Assembly (NCBI RefSeq): GCF_002835665.1
Contig: NZ_PIZV01000062.1
Coordinates: 1 to 64,000 of the forward strand
Source: Chryseobacterium sp. PMSZPI
GTDB taxonomy: Bacteria; Bacteroidota; Bacteroidia; Flavobacteriales; Weeksellaceae
Length of the DNA: 64,000 nt
Direction of reading: 5' to 3'
Below are positions 8,760-17,630 of this stretch, piece after piece. Position 1 is the first letter of the stretch; every line of letters begins with the position of its first letter. A model generated the notes under the pieces. It was given only the letters and a program-made list of their open reading frames with translations, did not search any database and was not told where the DNA came from. Both the position numbers and the translations under genes were made by a program.

Positions 8760-9482
8760 GTGAAAAATTTTATTCTATCTCTTCTATCTCTTTTTATTAT
8801 CTATTCCTGCCATAAGGAACAATCAACCACCGGCAGTAATAAAAGCAATACTATTAACACGGTAAAAAAAGATTCTATACAAAATAAACAACCTCAACAA
8901 GAGGTAAAAACAGGAAAGAAACCTTCAGACTTTGTTTCCAGTGAATATGAAATTCAATATGATGCAGAAGGAGACCTCAATCAGGACGGGCTTGCTGATA
9001 TGGCCTTGGTTCTCAGAAAAAAAACAGATACTTTGTCACAAAGAAAAATGCTGATCCTTTTAAAGAATTCTGATAAAACCTATCGGCTGGATAAGACTTC
9101 GGATACAGTTCTTCCTAATGAATACAACGAATCCGGTTATAAAATGCATGATCCGGAAGACATCAGTATTGAAAAGGGAGTCTTGAATATCAATTTATAT
9201 GATATTGGTCCTTACGGAAATCAGTTCAGTACTTTCAAATATATAAACGGAAACCTGATCCTTACCTATATTGAAACGTATAATATGGGTGCCGGCTCTC
9301 ATTCTTCATTATATTATGAACCATTGAAGGGTAAACTTACAGAAGAAACCGTTAATACCATGAAAGAAGATATGCCTGCTTCCACTGAAACTTTTAAAGT
9401 AAAAAAAGAAAGTTTTCTGTTTGAAAAGGCTTCGCCTGATGAAATTATCAGAAAGGCTTATGATTCTATACCCCATGAGTAA
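8760..9482 (+). CDS. Lipoprotein with a Ca-binding-like DLNQDGLAD loop
   Basis: The 240-residue protein starts at GTG 8760. Its signal peptide ends in the lipobox IYSC at about residues 14-17. A low-complexity Ser/Thr/Gln linker follows, then a domain containing GDLNQDGLADMALVL. That motif resembles the calcium-binding loop of VCBS/FG-GAP-like repeats in outer-surface proteins. The gene is co-transcribed with the membrane protein upstream and ends at a strong hairpin. Function unknown. Confidence 0.7.
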   Translation: MKNFILSLLSLFIIYSCHKEQSTTGSNKSNTINTVKKDSIQNKQPQQEVKTGKKPSDFVSSEYEIQYDAEGDLNQDGLADMALVLRKKTDTLSQRKMLILLKNSDKTYRLDKTSDTVLPNEYNESGYKMHDPEDISIEKGVLNINLYDIGPYGNQFSTFKYINGNLILTYIETYNMGAGSHSSLYYEPLKGKLTEETVNTMKEDMPASTETFKVKKESFLFEKASPDEIIRKAYDSIPHE

Positions 9483-9503
9483 AACTTTATTTTATCAATA
9501 AAC

Positions 9504-9536
9504 AAAAACTTCCGCCTGTAACAGCGGAAGTTTTTT
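9504..9536. terminator. Bidirectional terminator between the lipoprotein gene and polA
   Basis: AAAAACTTCCGC (9504-9515) pairs with GCGGAAGTTTTT (9524-9535) around an eight-base loop. It lies between convergent genes and has T runs in both directions. Confidence 0.9.
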
Positions 9537-9556
9537 ATTGTAAAGGATTGTCTATA

Positions 9557-12391
9557 TTAATGGGCTTCTAACCAATTATTTCCTACTCCTATTTCAACCA
9601 GTAGCGGAACCTGTGTTTTTAAAGCAGTTTCCATTTCTTTTTTAATTAATTCTGAAGCAGTTTCGATTTCATCAGCCGGAGATTCAAATACCAATTCGTC
9701 ATGTACCTGAAGTAGCATTTTGGTTTTCAATTGTTGTTCTTCAAGCTCTCGTTGAATTTTAATCATAGCGATTTTTACAACATCAGCAGCACTTCCCTGA
9801 ACGGGAGCATTAACTGCGTTCCTTTCAGCATGACCTCGTACTACAAAATTATTGGAGTTGATATCTTTTAAATGACGTTTTCTTCCTAAAATGGTTTCAA
9901 CATAACCTAACTGACGGGCTTTACTCACCTGCTCCGCCATATATTCTTTCAGTTTCGGATAGGTTTCAAAATAGGCTTCAATCATTTGCTTGGCTTCGGT
10001 ACGGGATAATCCGGTTTGTTCTGCCAATGCAAAAGCTCCTTGCCCGTAAATGATTCCAAAGTTTACCGTTTTTGCCTGACTTCTCTGGGTTTTGGAGACT
10101 TCTTCTAAAGGAATTTTAAACAGTTTTGCCGCTGTAGAAGCGTGAATATCTTCTCCATCCTGGAAAGCTTTGATCATATTTTCTTCTCCGGAAATCTCAG
10201 CGATAAGACGAAGTTCAATTTGTGAGTAATCGGCAGAAATAATTTTTTTTCCTTCTCCTGAAACAAAAGCTCCACGAATCTGTTGTCCTCTCAGGGTTCT
10301 GATCGGAATGTTTTGCAAGTTCGGGTTTACACTTGCCAAACGGCCTGTAGCGGCTGTTGTTTGCGAGAAGTTGGTGTGTACTCTGTTATCTGTCTTATCA
10401 ATCTGTGAAGGCAGAGCGTCCACATAGGTTGATTTTAATTTCTGATAGGTTCTGTATTCCAGGATGTGTTTGATAATTTCATGCTTGGAAGCCAGTTTTT
10501 GAAGAACATCTTCTGAAGTAGCATACTGTCCTGTTTTTGTCTTTTTAGCTTTCGGATCCAATTGCATTTTCTCAAACAGAATTTCACCAAGCTGTTTTGG
10601 TGAATTCATATTGAACTCTTCTCCTGAAAGCTCGAAAATAGTAGTTTCTAATTGCTTCAGGTCATTTTCAAGGTCGATACTTTCCTGTGCCAGCCATTTT
10701 TCGTCCAAAGAGATTCCCGCCAGCTCCATTTTTGCTAAAACTTCCATTAAAGGCATTTCTATGGTAAAGAAAAGTTCTTCTAAGTTTTCTTTTTTCAATT
10801 GTGGTGCAAACAGCTCATATAATTGAAAGGTTACATCAGCATCTTCAGCAGCATAATCAGTTTGGGTTCTAAGGTCAGCATCTCTGAAGTTACCTTGTTT
10901 TTTACCTTTTTTTCCAATAATGGTTTCAATAGACACCGGCTTATAGTTCAAATATACTTCTGAAAGGTAGTCCATACCGTGTCTTCCATCCGGATTCAAC
11001 AGGTAATGGGCAATCATCGTATCAAACATAGCTCCTTTAACGGTGATGTCGTACTGTTTTAGAATTTTATAATCAAATTTTAAATTATGGGCAATTTTCA
11101 ATACATCTTCTTTTTCGAAGAATGGTCTGAAAATTTCAAGGGTTTGTAATACTTCTTCTTTGTTTTCAGATAAAGGGATATAGTATGCAAGTCCTTTTTT
11201 ATAGGAAAAACTCATTCCTACCAATTCCGCCTCCAGCTCATTCAATGAGGTGGTTTCTGTATCAAAACAAACTGCTCTTTGTTTTAATAGGTTATCCACC
11301 AATTTTTTCTGAGCTTTTGGATTATTAATGAATTGATAAAGGTGGTCGTTATGTTCAATGGTAGACTTTGTAGAAGTAGCCTGATCCAACTCTTCAAAAT
11401 TGGCAAAAAGATCAAGCTGCATAACCTGTCCTTTCACTTCTGTCCCTGTCGGAGTCTGTTTCACTTCTATTTCACTTACCACAACGGTTTCTGCTGGAGT
11501 CGAAGCAAAAGCTCTGTATAGGTTTTCGTACAATCTTCTGAATTCAATTTCTTCAAAAACTTCTTTTACTTTTTCAAAATCAGGCGTTTCAAGATCATAT
11601 TGTTCCTGGTGGAATTCTACGGGAGCATCACAAATAATAGTTGCCAATTTTTTAGATAATATTCCACGCTCTGCGGAGGCTTCTACTTTTTCTTTTAGCT
11701 TTCCTTTCAGTTTATCTGTATTGGCCAATAAGGTTTCAATATTTCCAAATTCTTTAAGGAATTTCATCGCTGTTTTCTCCCCTACTCCTTCAAGTCCGGG
11801 AATGTTGTCTACAGCATCCCCCATCATAGCAAGGAAATCGATCACCTGCTTAGGATCTTCAATTTCATATTTTGCCTTCACTTCTTCTACTCCCAGAATT
11901 TCAATATCTCCACCTTTTAATCCTGGTTTATAAATCTTAATTTTATCGGTAACCAGCTGTGCAAAATCCTTATCCGGAGTTACCATGAAAGTCGTATATC
12001 CTTCTTTTTCCGCTTTACAAGCAATGGTTCCAATAACGTCATCTGCTTCATACCCTTCTACTCCCAGAATCGGAATATGCATTGCTTCCAAAATCCGGTG
12101 GATGTATGGAACTGCAATTTTGATGGCTTCAGGAGTTTCACTTCTATTCGCCTTATATTCTGAAAAGTCTTCTGTCCTTACGCTGGCTCTTCCAACATCA
12201 AAAACGACTGCCAGGTGAGTGGGTTTTTCTCTTCTGATCAATTCGATCAAAGAATTGGTAAAACCAAAGATGGCAGAAGTATCCAATCCTGTGCTCGTCA
12301 ATCTCGGGTTCCTGATCAATGCGTAATACCCTCTGAAAATCATCGCATAAGCATCGATGAGAAACAGCCTTTTATCTTGTGTTGCGTCCAT
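9557..12391 (-). CDS. polA: DNA polymerase I
   Basis: The start at 12391 (MDATQDKRLFLIDAYAMIFR) gives 944 residues; the frame to 12448 adds only intergenic sequence. Three domains appear in order. The 5'-3' exonuclease (about 1-290) carries LIDAYAMIFRGYYAL, VEGYEADDVIGT and MMGDAVDNIPG. The 3'-5' exonuclease (about 350-540) opens with CFDTETTSL, and its conserved acidic residues look intact. The family A polymerase (about 570-944) has motif A DYSQIELRLIAE, the O-helix region RSQAKTVNFGIIYG and motif C VHDELVFE. It fills gaps during replication and repair. Confidence 0.98.
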   Translation of the reverse strand: MDATQDKRLFLIDAYAMIFRGYYALIRNPRLTSTGLDTSAIFGFTNSLIELIRREKPTHLAVVFDVGRASVRTEDFSEYKANRSETPEAIKIAVPYIHRILEAMHIPILGVEGYEADDVIGTIACKAEKEGYTTFMVTPDKDFAQLVTDKIKIYKPGLKGGDIEILGVEEVKAKYEIEDPKQVIDFLAMMGDAVDNIPGLEGVGEKTAMKFLKEFGNIETLLANTDKLKGKLKEKVEASAERGILSKKLATIICDAPVEFHQEQYDLETPDFEKVKEVFEEIEFRRLYENLYRAFASTPAETVVVSEIEVKQTPTGTEVKGQVMQLDLFANFEELDQATSTKSTIEHNDHLYQFINNPKAQKKLVDNLLKQRAVCFDTETTSLNELEAELVGMSFSYKKGLAYYIPLSENKEEVLQTLEIFRPFFEKEDVLKIAHNLKFDYKILKQYDITVKGAMFDTMIAHYLLNPDGRHGMDYLSEVYLNYKPVSIETIIGKKGKKQGNFRDADLRTQTDYAAEDADVTFQLYELFAPQLKKENLEELFFTIEMPLMEVLAKMELAGISLDEKWLAQESIDLENDLKQLETTIFELSGEEFNMNSPKQLGEILFEKMQLDPKAKKTKTGQYATSEDVLQKLASKHEIIKHILEYRTYQKLKSTYVDALPSQIDKTDNRVHTNFSQTTAATGRLASVNPNLQNIPIRTLRGQQIRGAFVSGEGKKIISADYSQIELRLIAEISGEENMIKAFQDGEDIHASTAAKLFKIPLEEVSKTQRSQAKTVNFGIIYGQGAFALAEQTGLSRTEAKQMIEAYFETYPKLKEYMAEQVSKARQLGYVETILGRKRHLKDINSNNFVVRGHAERNAVNAPVQGSAADVVKIAMIKIQRELEEQQLKTKMLLQVHDELVFESPADEIETASELIKKEMETALKTQVPLLVEIGVGNNWLEAH

Positions 12392-12435
12392 ATTTTCTAT
12401 AATGAACAAATATAAGAAAATCGGAAGATAAGTTG

Positions 12436-12472
12436 AAACCCTTGTCAAGGTTTAGAACCTTGACAAGGGTTT
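12436..12472. repeat. 15-bp perfect inverted repeat upstream of polA
   Basis: AAACCCTTGTCAAGG at 12436-12450 is repeated in inverse at 12458-12472, with a seven-base spacer. It lies about 45 bases upstream of the polA start and downstream of hcp copy 1. It could be a dispersed repeat or a cruciform; no T run follows on either side. Confidence 0.7.
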
Positions 12473-12482
12473 GGCATTTCTA

Positions 12483-12521
12483 AAAAATAAAAAAACAGCA
12501 TACTTCGTAAAGTATACTGTT
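12483..12521 (-). terminator. Terminator of hcp copy 1
   Basis: Read on the minus strand, AACAGTATACTT pairs with AAGTATGCTGTT across a four-base loop and is followed by a T-rich run. The hairpin begins about 35 bases past the hcp stop codon. Confidence 0.85.
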
Positions 12522-12555
12522 CTTTATTATCTTTTTACTTGAAAAATGGATAGGC

Positions 12556-12963
12556 TTAGTTACCCGGCCATAGTCCTGCGTACTGAGAATTTCCATAGTC
12601 GATGGTTTCAGCACTTACTACGAAGCTGATCAGCATACTGTTTGTATCTACTGCATCGAAGTCTACTTCATGCTGGATTACGTATCCGTTGTTCCATTTC
12701 AACGTAATTAATGTTCCTTCTTCGTGAGATTTGTTGAAAATAATTTCTCCTACTGTAGGCTTATATTTTCCATTTAATAAACTTTCCAGGATGTCTGATT
12801 TTTCAGTAGCTTCTACTGTAACTTTAATTAATGCATTGGAAGGATCTGATGCTACACGTCCTGATACGTCTGTAGTTCTTGATACACTGTAATTCATTTT
12901 TAACAGTTTCTGACCTTCTCCATTGTTGAATTTTAAAATTCCTCTTGAATTTCTTTCTGCCAT
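12556..12963 (-). CDS. tssD: Type VI secretion tube protein Hcp/TssD, copy 1
   Basis: The 135-residue protein begins AERNSRGILKFNNGEGQKLLKMNYSV, typical of the Bacteroidota T6SS-iii TssD family. It is one of three nearly identical copies here, differing at under ten positions or so. It builds the inner tube hexamers that are propelled out of the cell and can carry small effectors in the lumen. It is monocistronic: its own promoter lies about 50 bases upstream and a terminator follows. Copy-specific residues are Thr in SRTTDV, Lys in TLKWNN and Asp/Gln in ETIDYGNSQY. Confidence 0.93.
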   Translation of the reverse strand: MAERNSRGILKFNNGEGQKLLKMNYSVSRTTDVSGRVASDPSNALIKVTVEATEKSDILESLLNGKYKPTVGEIIFNKSHEEGTLITLKWNNGYVIQHEVDFDAVDTNSMLISFVVSAETIDYGNSQYAGLWPGN

Positions 12964-13014
12964 GATTGTAAATTTTAATCGTTAGTAATAAATTGTTATT
13001 CAATAATTATAGAA

Positions 13015-13022
13015 CAAAGATA
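13015..13022 (-). promoter_or_regulatory. -7 promoter box of hcp copy 1
   Basis: On the minus strand the sequence is TATCTTTG, a perfect match to the Bacteroidota TAnnTTTG box. It lies 51 bases before the start codon. The same box sits at the same place before copies 2 and 3. A clear -33 TTTG is not visible, so activation by a factor bound upstream is plausible. Confidence 0.75.
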
Positions 13023-13060
13023 AAGCCCGATTTTTTGAAATAAAAGCTTTTGATCGGAAA

Positions 13061-13119
13061 TCTGAAAAATTGTAGTAGTTCTACGATTTCATGTCGTAAT
13101 TCTACGACAATGGAGTTAA
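13061..13119 (-). promoter_or_regulatory. Conserved hcp upstream element (two half-elements), copy 1
   Basis: The stretch contains AATTGTAGTAGTTCTACGA followed by GTCGTAATTCTACGACAATGG. That gives two copies of a TTCTACGA core, each inside a short dyad. It starts 48 bases upstream of the -7 box, and the same sequence lies at exactly the same distance before hcp copies 2 and 3. I infer an activator binding site that coordinates the three genes. Confidence 0.7.
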
Positions 13120-13122
13120 ATA

Positions 13123-13524
13123 CGATGACAATTAACTAACAACAAATATTTTAACAGCTATTTCAAAAGAGCAGCAAAACATTTGTTTTTACACTACTCA
13201 GAGAAATACAATTAAATAAAAATTTGAATATCCGTAATTAGTCATATTATAAAAACCTCCATCTATTGTCATTGACTACATCGAAATAACATTCATCGAC
13301 TGGAAGGAGATAATCTTCGATTTCTGACACAGACTGAAGGTCTGCGAACGCAGTTCAAAAGAATCTCATTGATCATTAGTAGATTCTTCACTCCGGTTCG
13401 CTATGTTCAGAATGACATAATCTAAATTATTACAGATAACGGACATTCATAAATAAAAACAATATTAGATTGCTTACGATATAGAAAACTTCAGAATAAA
13501 AATCAGGAAAAAAGCATTGATGTA
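13123..13524. other. Non-coding gap with degenerate repeat remnant
   Basis: No supported ORF lies in this 400-base stretch. At about 13379-13425 there is AGATTCTTCACTCCGGTTCG followed by TTCAGAATGACAT. A similar remnant is at 1576-1602 (GAGATTCTTCCTTCGTCAGA, then ATGACA). This looks like a dispersed degenerate intergenic repeat. No terminator hairpin for the upstream effector operon was found. Confidence 0.5.
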
Positions 13525-14862
13525 TTAAGCATCAGTAGCTTTTACAGTAACTCCTTTGGTAACGTCGTTTGTGAAACCTTCTGCTGCTAGTCTTATTGCT
13601 CTTTCGGAAAAATAGCTGGCTGCAAAAGGAGCTATTAAAGTTAAAATTCCTGCTGCCGATGTTGCTCCACTTCTTATATTGGCTTTATTATTTTCACTGA
13701 TAGAAAGATTCGTTTTTTCTGAATGGACTTCAGCAGATTTATTTGCATTTTTCTCATTTACCTTCCCTCTAAAATTACCACTCTTGTTGGTCACCTGCTC
13801 TTTAAGTTCTTTTCCAAAATCTCCTGCCTTCATTCTTTCAAACATTTCCTTTAAGTCCGGATTATTTTTTAATGAATAGGTTCCTTGTTTTTTAGCCTCG
13901 GCAATACCTTTATCGAACTTTTCAAGATCGGCTTTTGAAGCTTTATTTTCCGCTAGCTTTTTCCTGATATCACGTCCATCTTTTATCGGGCTCCAAAGGT
14001 CCCAGTTATCTGTAGGAATTATTGGATCTTCAGTACTTTGCTGTGCACCTTTAACATCTTTATAGCTATCTCCATTCGCCTGTGCTGAATTTACACCTAC
14101 CCCAAATTTACCTGCCCATGGGGTAATGAAAAATTGGCCTATGGGAATCCACGCACCAAATATCGTCGCCTGAGTTAAAGCATGTATGGTACCTTGTCCC
14201 CAGGTTAAAGTTGCTCCGGCGGGTAATGCTACTCCCATTCCAAAACCGAGTAAGGCTCCGGTTAAAAATCCACCCGCAACATTGGTCCAGAATTCAGTTT
14301 TATTGTTACCTGCAATGTTATCGGCGGCCTTCATAGCGTCCGCTTTATTGATAAAAGGAAGTACCACACCTCCTTCTTTACAGGATAACATGGAGTTTTT
14401 AGTCAGTGCTAAATGAAGATCTTTAACTTCTACTTTACGACTGTCAAATTTTACGGTAGTATGATGTAAAGTCCATTGACTTTCCTGATATCCGATCATA
14501 TCACTGCACGACGGCCTTTGAGCCATCTTACAAAGTCCCCAAATCAATGCCCCAACAGCAATAGCTCCTCCAACGATCCAACCTGCCACCGGTACGGTTA
14601 AACATACGGCTGCAATTCCAAGTCCAACTCCTACACCGGCCCCTAATGCAACCATTCCAGCACCTGTACTCCAGTTCGACTTGCATTTAAAATCCTCACT
14701 CAGCTTTTTATCAATTTTGACAAGAAAGACTTTATCTTCAGCTCCGAACTTCACGGTTCGTGCAAATGATTCTCTCAAATCACTTAATAAGAGCTGCCTT
14801 GGATCAGGATTCATTTGGTTAGTACATACTGCATATACTTTTTCAGGTAAATAAACTGCCAT
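13525..14862 (-). CDS. T6SS PAAR-like (DUF4280-type) spike protein with C-terminal domain of unknown toxicity
   Basis: The protein has 445 residues. The N-terminal 180 residues have the same layout as the lipase effector at 18550-19797. Cysteines at 13, 60, 111, 119 and 161 flank a Gly/Ala-rich hydrophobic hairpin (about 68-110), and the segment ends with a NSMLSCKEGGVVLPF motif. This is characteristic of PAAR-like caps that sit on VgrG. Another Gly/Ala-rich hydrophobic region spans 195-250. The rest (about 265-445) is Lys/Asn-rich and ends in a predicted helix pair, with no catalytic motif I recognise. It is last in the VgrG-1 operon, after a membrane protein and an adaptor-like gene, so an effector role is inferred. 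Confidence 0.65.
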   Translation of the reverse strand: MAVYLPEKVYAVCTNQMNPDPRQLLLSDLRESFARTVKFGAEDKVFLVKIDKKLSEDFKCKSNWSTGAGMVALGAGVGVGLGIAAVCLTVPVAGWIVGGAIAVGALIWGLCKMAQRPSCSDMIGYQESQWTLHHTTVKFDSRKVEVKDLHLALTKNSMLSCKEGGVVLPFINKADAMKAADNIAGNNKTEFWTNVAGGFLTGALLGFGMGVALPAGATLTWGQGTIHALTQATIFGAWIPIGQFFITPWAGKFGVGVNSAQANGDSYKDVKGAQQSTEDPIIPTDNWDLWSPIKDGRDIRKKLAENKASKADLEKFDKGIAEAKKQGTYSLKNNPDLKEMFERMKAGDFGKELKEQVTNKSGNFRGKVNEKNANKSAEVHSEKTNLSISENNKANIRSGATSAAGILTLIAPFAASYFSERAIRLAAEGFTNDVTKGVTVKATDA

Positions 14863-14874
14863 AACTTATATTTT

Positions 14875-15555
14875 TTACCAATATTTTTCAAGTTGTGTAA
14901 ATAGTAAAACCAATAGTAAAAAACCTCCGCAAAGAAAAATAATCATGATTTGCCATGGCTTCAGCCTGTTGATAATACTGTATTTAATCTTTTCAGATTT
15001 CACTACATATACTCCATAGTTGGGGAATATCTGAGTGTTTATTTTATTCTTAAGTTCTTTTTTATTGAAGTTTTCTTCTAAAAAAGGTCTGAGATATTCA
15101 ACAAAAGCATCACAGTTTTCAAGATCCTTTTGGGTTGAGAATGGTACAAAACCGGTATTACCTACTCTTATCTTAATGGTTTCATGATGCGTTATTATCG
15201 TCAGATATCTGAAACCTACATTTCCCAGATTTTTAATAGATCTGATATCTGCTAATGGGATTTCTTTTTTAATATTTTTATGAGTGATCTCAAGAACCTT
15301 GTCATTAATATTAATGTTCCACTTTTTATCTTTTATACTACTGCTCAAGAATTTCAATATGAGAATACTTATTAGTATTGTTACAACCGCAGCGAGTAAA
15401 ACAGGGTATAAAAAATAAGTTTTAGGTAAATAGGACTCTGATAAATACATGACTAAAAGGAATACACCTAATGCAGGAACAGCCAATATCAATCCTATTT
15501 TCCATTCTGTTTTGGCATCAATACCATTAAATTGAAAGTTCCTAGTTTCCTTCAT
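14875..15555 (-). CDS. PH-like membrane protein, candidate immunity protein
   Basis: The 226-residue protein has two transmembrane helices at about 23-45 and 50-70. A soluble beta-rich segment follows (about 78-160, including PLADIRSIKNLGNVGFRYLTII, PH-like), with a third helix at about 200-220. It overlaps the end of the LysM gene by 14 bases and is followed 12 bases later by the PAAR-like gene at 13525. A membrane protein placed between adaptor and effector is typical of an immunity gene against a membrane-acting toxin, but this is inference from position. A similar fold arrangement occurs in the unrelated gene at 55049. Confidence 0.6.
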   Translation of the reverse strand: MKETRNFQFNGIDAKTEWKIGLILAVPALGVFLLVMYLSESYLPKTYFLYPVLLAAVVTILISILILKFLSSSIKDKKWNININDKVLEITHKNIKKEIPLADIRSIKNLGNVGFRYLTIITHHETIKIRVGNTGFVPFSTQKDLENCDAFVEYLRPFLEENFNKKELKNKINTQIFPNYGVYVVKSEKIKYSIINRLKPWQIMIIFLCGGFLLLVLLFTQLEKYW

Positions 15556-16627
15556 CCGGGGTATAATTTTCTAATTGTTTTATACTATAATTGCATTCAT
15601 TTTCGATATTATCTGCAATTGATTCCTTCATTTTTACCGTAGCTGTTTTCACCAATCTGGTTCGGGTATCTATTTCTATGGTAGAGCGAAAAATCAGTTT
15701 ATATTGGGTATAACTAAAACCTATGCTTGGTTTATGCAAGGCATTATATTGGCTAATAATATTTTCTTCCAATTCTTTGGTTAATTGATATTCTGCCACC
15801 ATTCTGATGGTTAGCACATCATTTTGCTCAGAAACTTTATCGTATCTTAAACTAAGAGGGACAACGTTAGGAGGTACAACCGTAGAAAGGAAATTGAAAT
15901 GACTTGTCTCCAGGGTATCACTGAAGATATATTGATTAAAACAAGTAAAATAAAAAAAGTCTTTTCTGTACTCTTCTTCATTAGCAGCCTCCTGGGAAAA
16001 CTGAATATCTCCTAACTTAATAATTTCCTGAACCGCATCTGCATTCGTTTTGGCTAACTCTATAATAAAAGGATTGTTATGGAGCTTTTGTTTTTTATAT
16101 GCCAGCCAATTTTCATTTAATTCTTTTCTATTGAGAATCGTTTTTATCTGTCCGCTCTCATCCAATGTAAAGAGGGTATTATGTTTTATATAATCGGTTT
16201 CTGCAATAAAGTCGAGTACATCCAACATCACCGAAGGAGTCATCTTTTTTAAATAATCTTCTCTTTTAACAGATCCCAGCTGATTAACTGTATCCATTTT
16301 AAGGAGGTATTGAAATTTTTGTTCTACAAACTGGACAACTTCTCCATTAATGCTTGTAGTGTTTACCTGTACACAACGGTATCTTGCCTTTTGATTAAAA
16401 GTAGGTTTATCACCTTCTTTTATTTTTCTGACCTTTTGCTTTTTGATATGTTCCTTACTAACAAAAATGTGTTCCAGATGAATTGGCAACGCATTTCCAA
16501 TAATAACACCCGTGATTCCGGAATATTGATTATGAAAATCCACAAGTTCCTTTACTGAGATTTGTTGTTTTTCTGCAATAGATTCTAATGTATCTTTTTT
16601 CTGTATTTTATATTGTATAAACTCCAT
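15542..16627 (-). CDS. LysM-domain T6SS adaptor-like protein
   Basis: The 361-residue protein starts with a LysM domain (about 3-52: IQYKIQKKDTLESIAEKQQI). The remaining region resembles the 287-residue protein at 19794 in order of motifs. These are a helical NRKELNENWLAYKKQKL segment, an FFYFTCFNQYIF segment, and a beta-rich tail with LRYDKVSE and a final repeat of EYQL/RTR strands. Each of the two proteins precedes a PAAR-like effector in the same operon. I infer effector loading or VgrG docking, with LysM perhaps mimicking the VgrG-linked LysM domains of other T6SS and phage tail proteins. There is no signal peptide. Confidence 0.6.
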   Translation of the reverse strand: MEFIQYKIQKKDTLESIAEKQQISVKELVDFHNQYSGITGVIIGNALPIHLEHIFVSKEHIKKQKVRKIKEGDKPTFNQKARYRCVQVNTTSINGEVVQFVEQKFQYLLKMDTVNQLGSVKREDYLKKMTPSVMLDVLDFIAETDYIKHNTLFTLDESGQIKTILNRKELNENWLAYKKQKLHNNPFIIELAKTNADAVQEIIKLGDIQFSQEAANEEEYRKDFFYFTCFNQYIFSDTLETSHFNFLSTVVPPNVVPLSLRYDKVSEQNDVLTIRMVAEYQLTKELEENIISQYNALHKPSIGFSYTQYKLIFRSTIEIDTRTRLVKTATVKMKESIADNIENECNYSIKQLENYTPDEGN

Positions 16628-16658
16628 TATTATTAATCAATCTCTACTTGAGTAGTTT

Positions 16659-17594
16659 TTATTGTTCTTTCACTCTTTTTAAATCTTCCTGATAAAGATT
16701 TTCACCATAATTCTTATAGAAATTAACGGAAACTTTATCTTTAGGACTTAGATTTTCATACAATTTTATTCTAAGCTTAGCTTCTGCGATTGTATCTTGT
16801 TTATAGGGAAACTTGACATTATATTTTTCTACTAGTTGTTTTTTAATATTAAAAAGTTTCTCATAATAAGGCGACTCAGGTAGATTACGTTCCTTTTTTT
16901 GCATCTCTTTATATTGAATATAATCAGCCATTGGGCAAAGATTTGTTCCAACAATAACTGGTTGCCCCCCTTTCTCTAAAAAATAATTTGCCAGATCCAA
17001 GTCATCCCTAGCAGCATCTTCCATTATATTACTCCCGTTATAAGATGTATGATTAATATCTGCACCATGTTCCAGCAAATAATTGATCATTTTTCTTTCA
17101 GTACCTTCAAATCCTCCCAGCATCATTGCGTCACTAAGCGGGCTTGATCCAATGGATGGATTAAGTGTTGCATGATATTTTAACAATAAATTCAACATAT
17201 CATAATTATTAAGAGCTACAGCATGTGAGAGTGCAGAACCATCTAATGCGTCCATAATATCAGGATCTGCGCCTTTCTGTAATAAAATTTCCATTGCATT
17301 CATGTTTTCAAGCATTGAAGCATAGTGCAATAATGTAACTCCTGCTAAATCGCCTGATGGACTTTCTTTCTCACTGTGTTGATTAATAATTTCAGGATGA
17401 ATATCAATTATATTTCCAAGTCCGGCATTATCTTCATCAAAAATTTTTTGTGCAGCCTGAAGTTGAATCCCTTTAAATAATTTTTGAGGTGGATATTGCC
17501 TTCTATTTGCATTTTTACGTGATCTAAGGCTAAAATCTGAACAGGAAAAAAGTGTCATGATCGAAAATAGTATTAAAATAATTGGTTTACTCAT
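16659..17594 (-). CDS. Ankyrin-repeat lipoprotein, paralogue 2 (candidate immunity protein)
   Basis: The protein has 311 residues with a lipoprotein signal ending in LFSC. At least four ankyrin-type repeats span about 85-220: TLLHYASMLENMNAMEILLQ, SALSHAVALNNYDMLNLLLK, SPLSDAMMLGGFEGTERKMI and SNIMEDAARDDLDLANYFLE. It is a tandem paralogue of the next gene upstream, with nearly identical signal peptide and C-terminus and a diverged middle. It lies in the operon after the PAAR-like lipase gene. Lipoprotein immunity proteins against T6SS phospholipases are known from Proteobacteria; the assignment here is inferred from position. Confidence 0.7.
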   Translation of the reverse strand: MSKPIILILFSIMTLFSCSDFSLRSRKNANRRQYPPQKLFKGIQLQAAQKIFDEDNAGLGNIIDIHPEIINQHSEKESPSGDLAGVTLLHYASMLENMNAMEILLQKGADPDIMDALDGSALSHAVALNNYDMLNLLLKYHATLNPSIGSSPLSDAMMLGGFEGTERKMINYLLEHGADINHTSYNGSNIMEDAARDDLDLANYFLEKGGQPVIVGTNLCPMADYIQYKEMQKKERNLPESPYYEKLFNIKKQLVEKYNVKFPYKQDTIAEAKLRIKLYENLSPKDKVSVNFYKNYGENLYQEDLKRVKEQ

Positions 17595-17630
17595 CTAATA
17601 TATCTTTTCCCATTAATAACTTAATCTCCT

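Noticed and set aside
11400..11933. 177-codon ORF on the plus strand inside polA
   Set aside because: Antisense shadow of the conserved exonuclease domain; composition is that of a mirror frame (Ser/Phe-rich).
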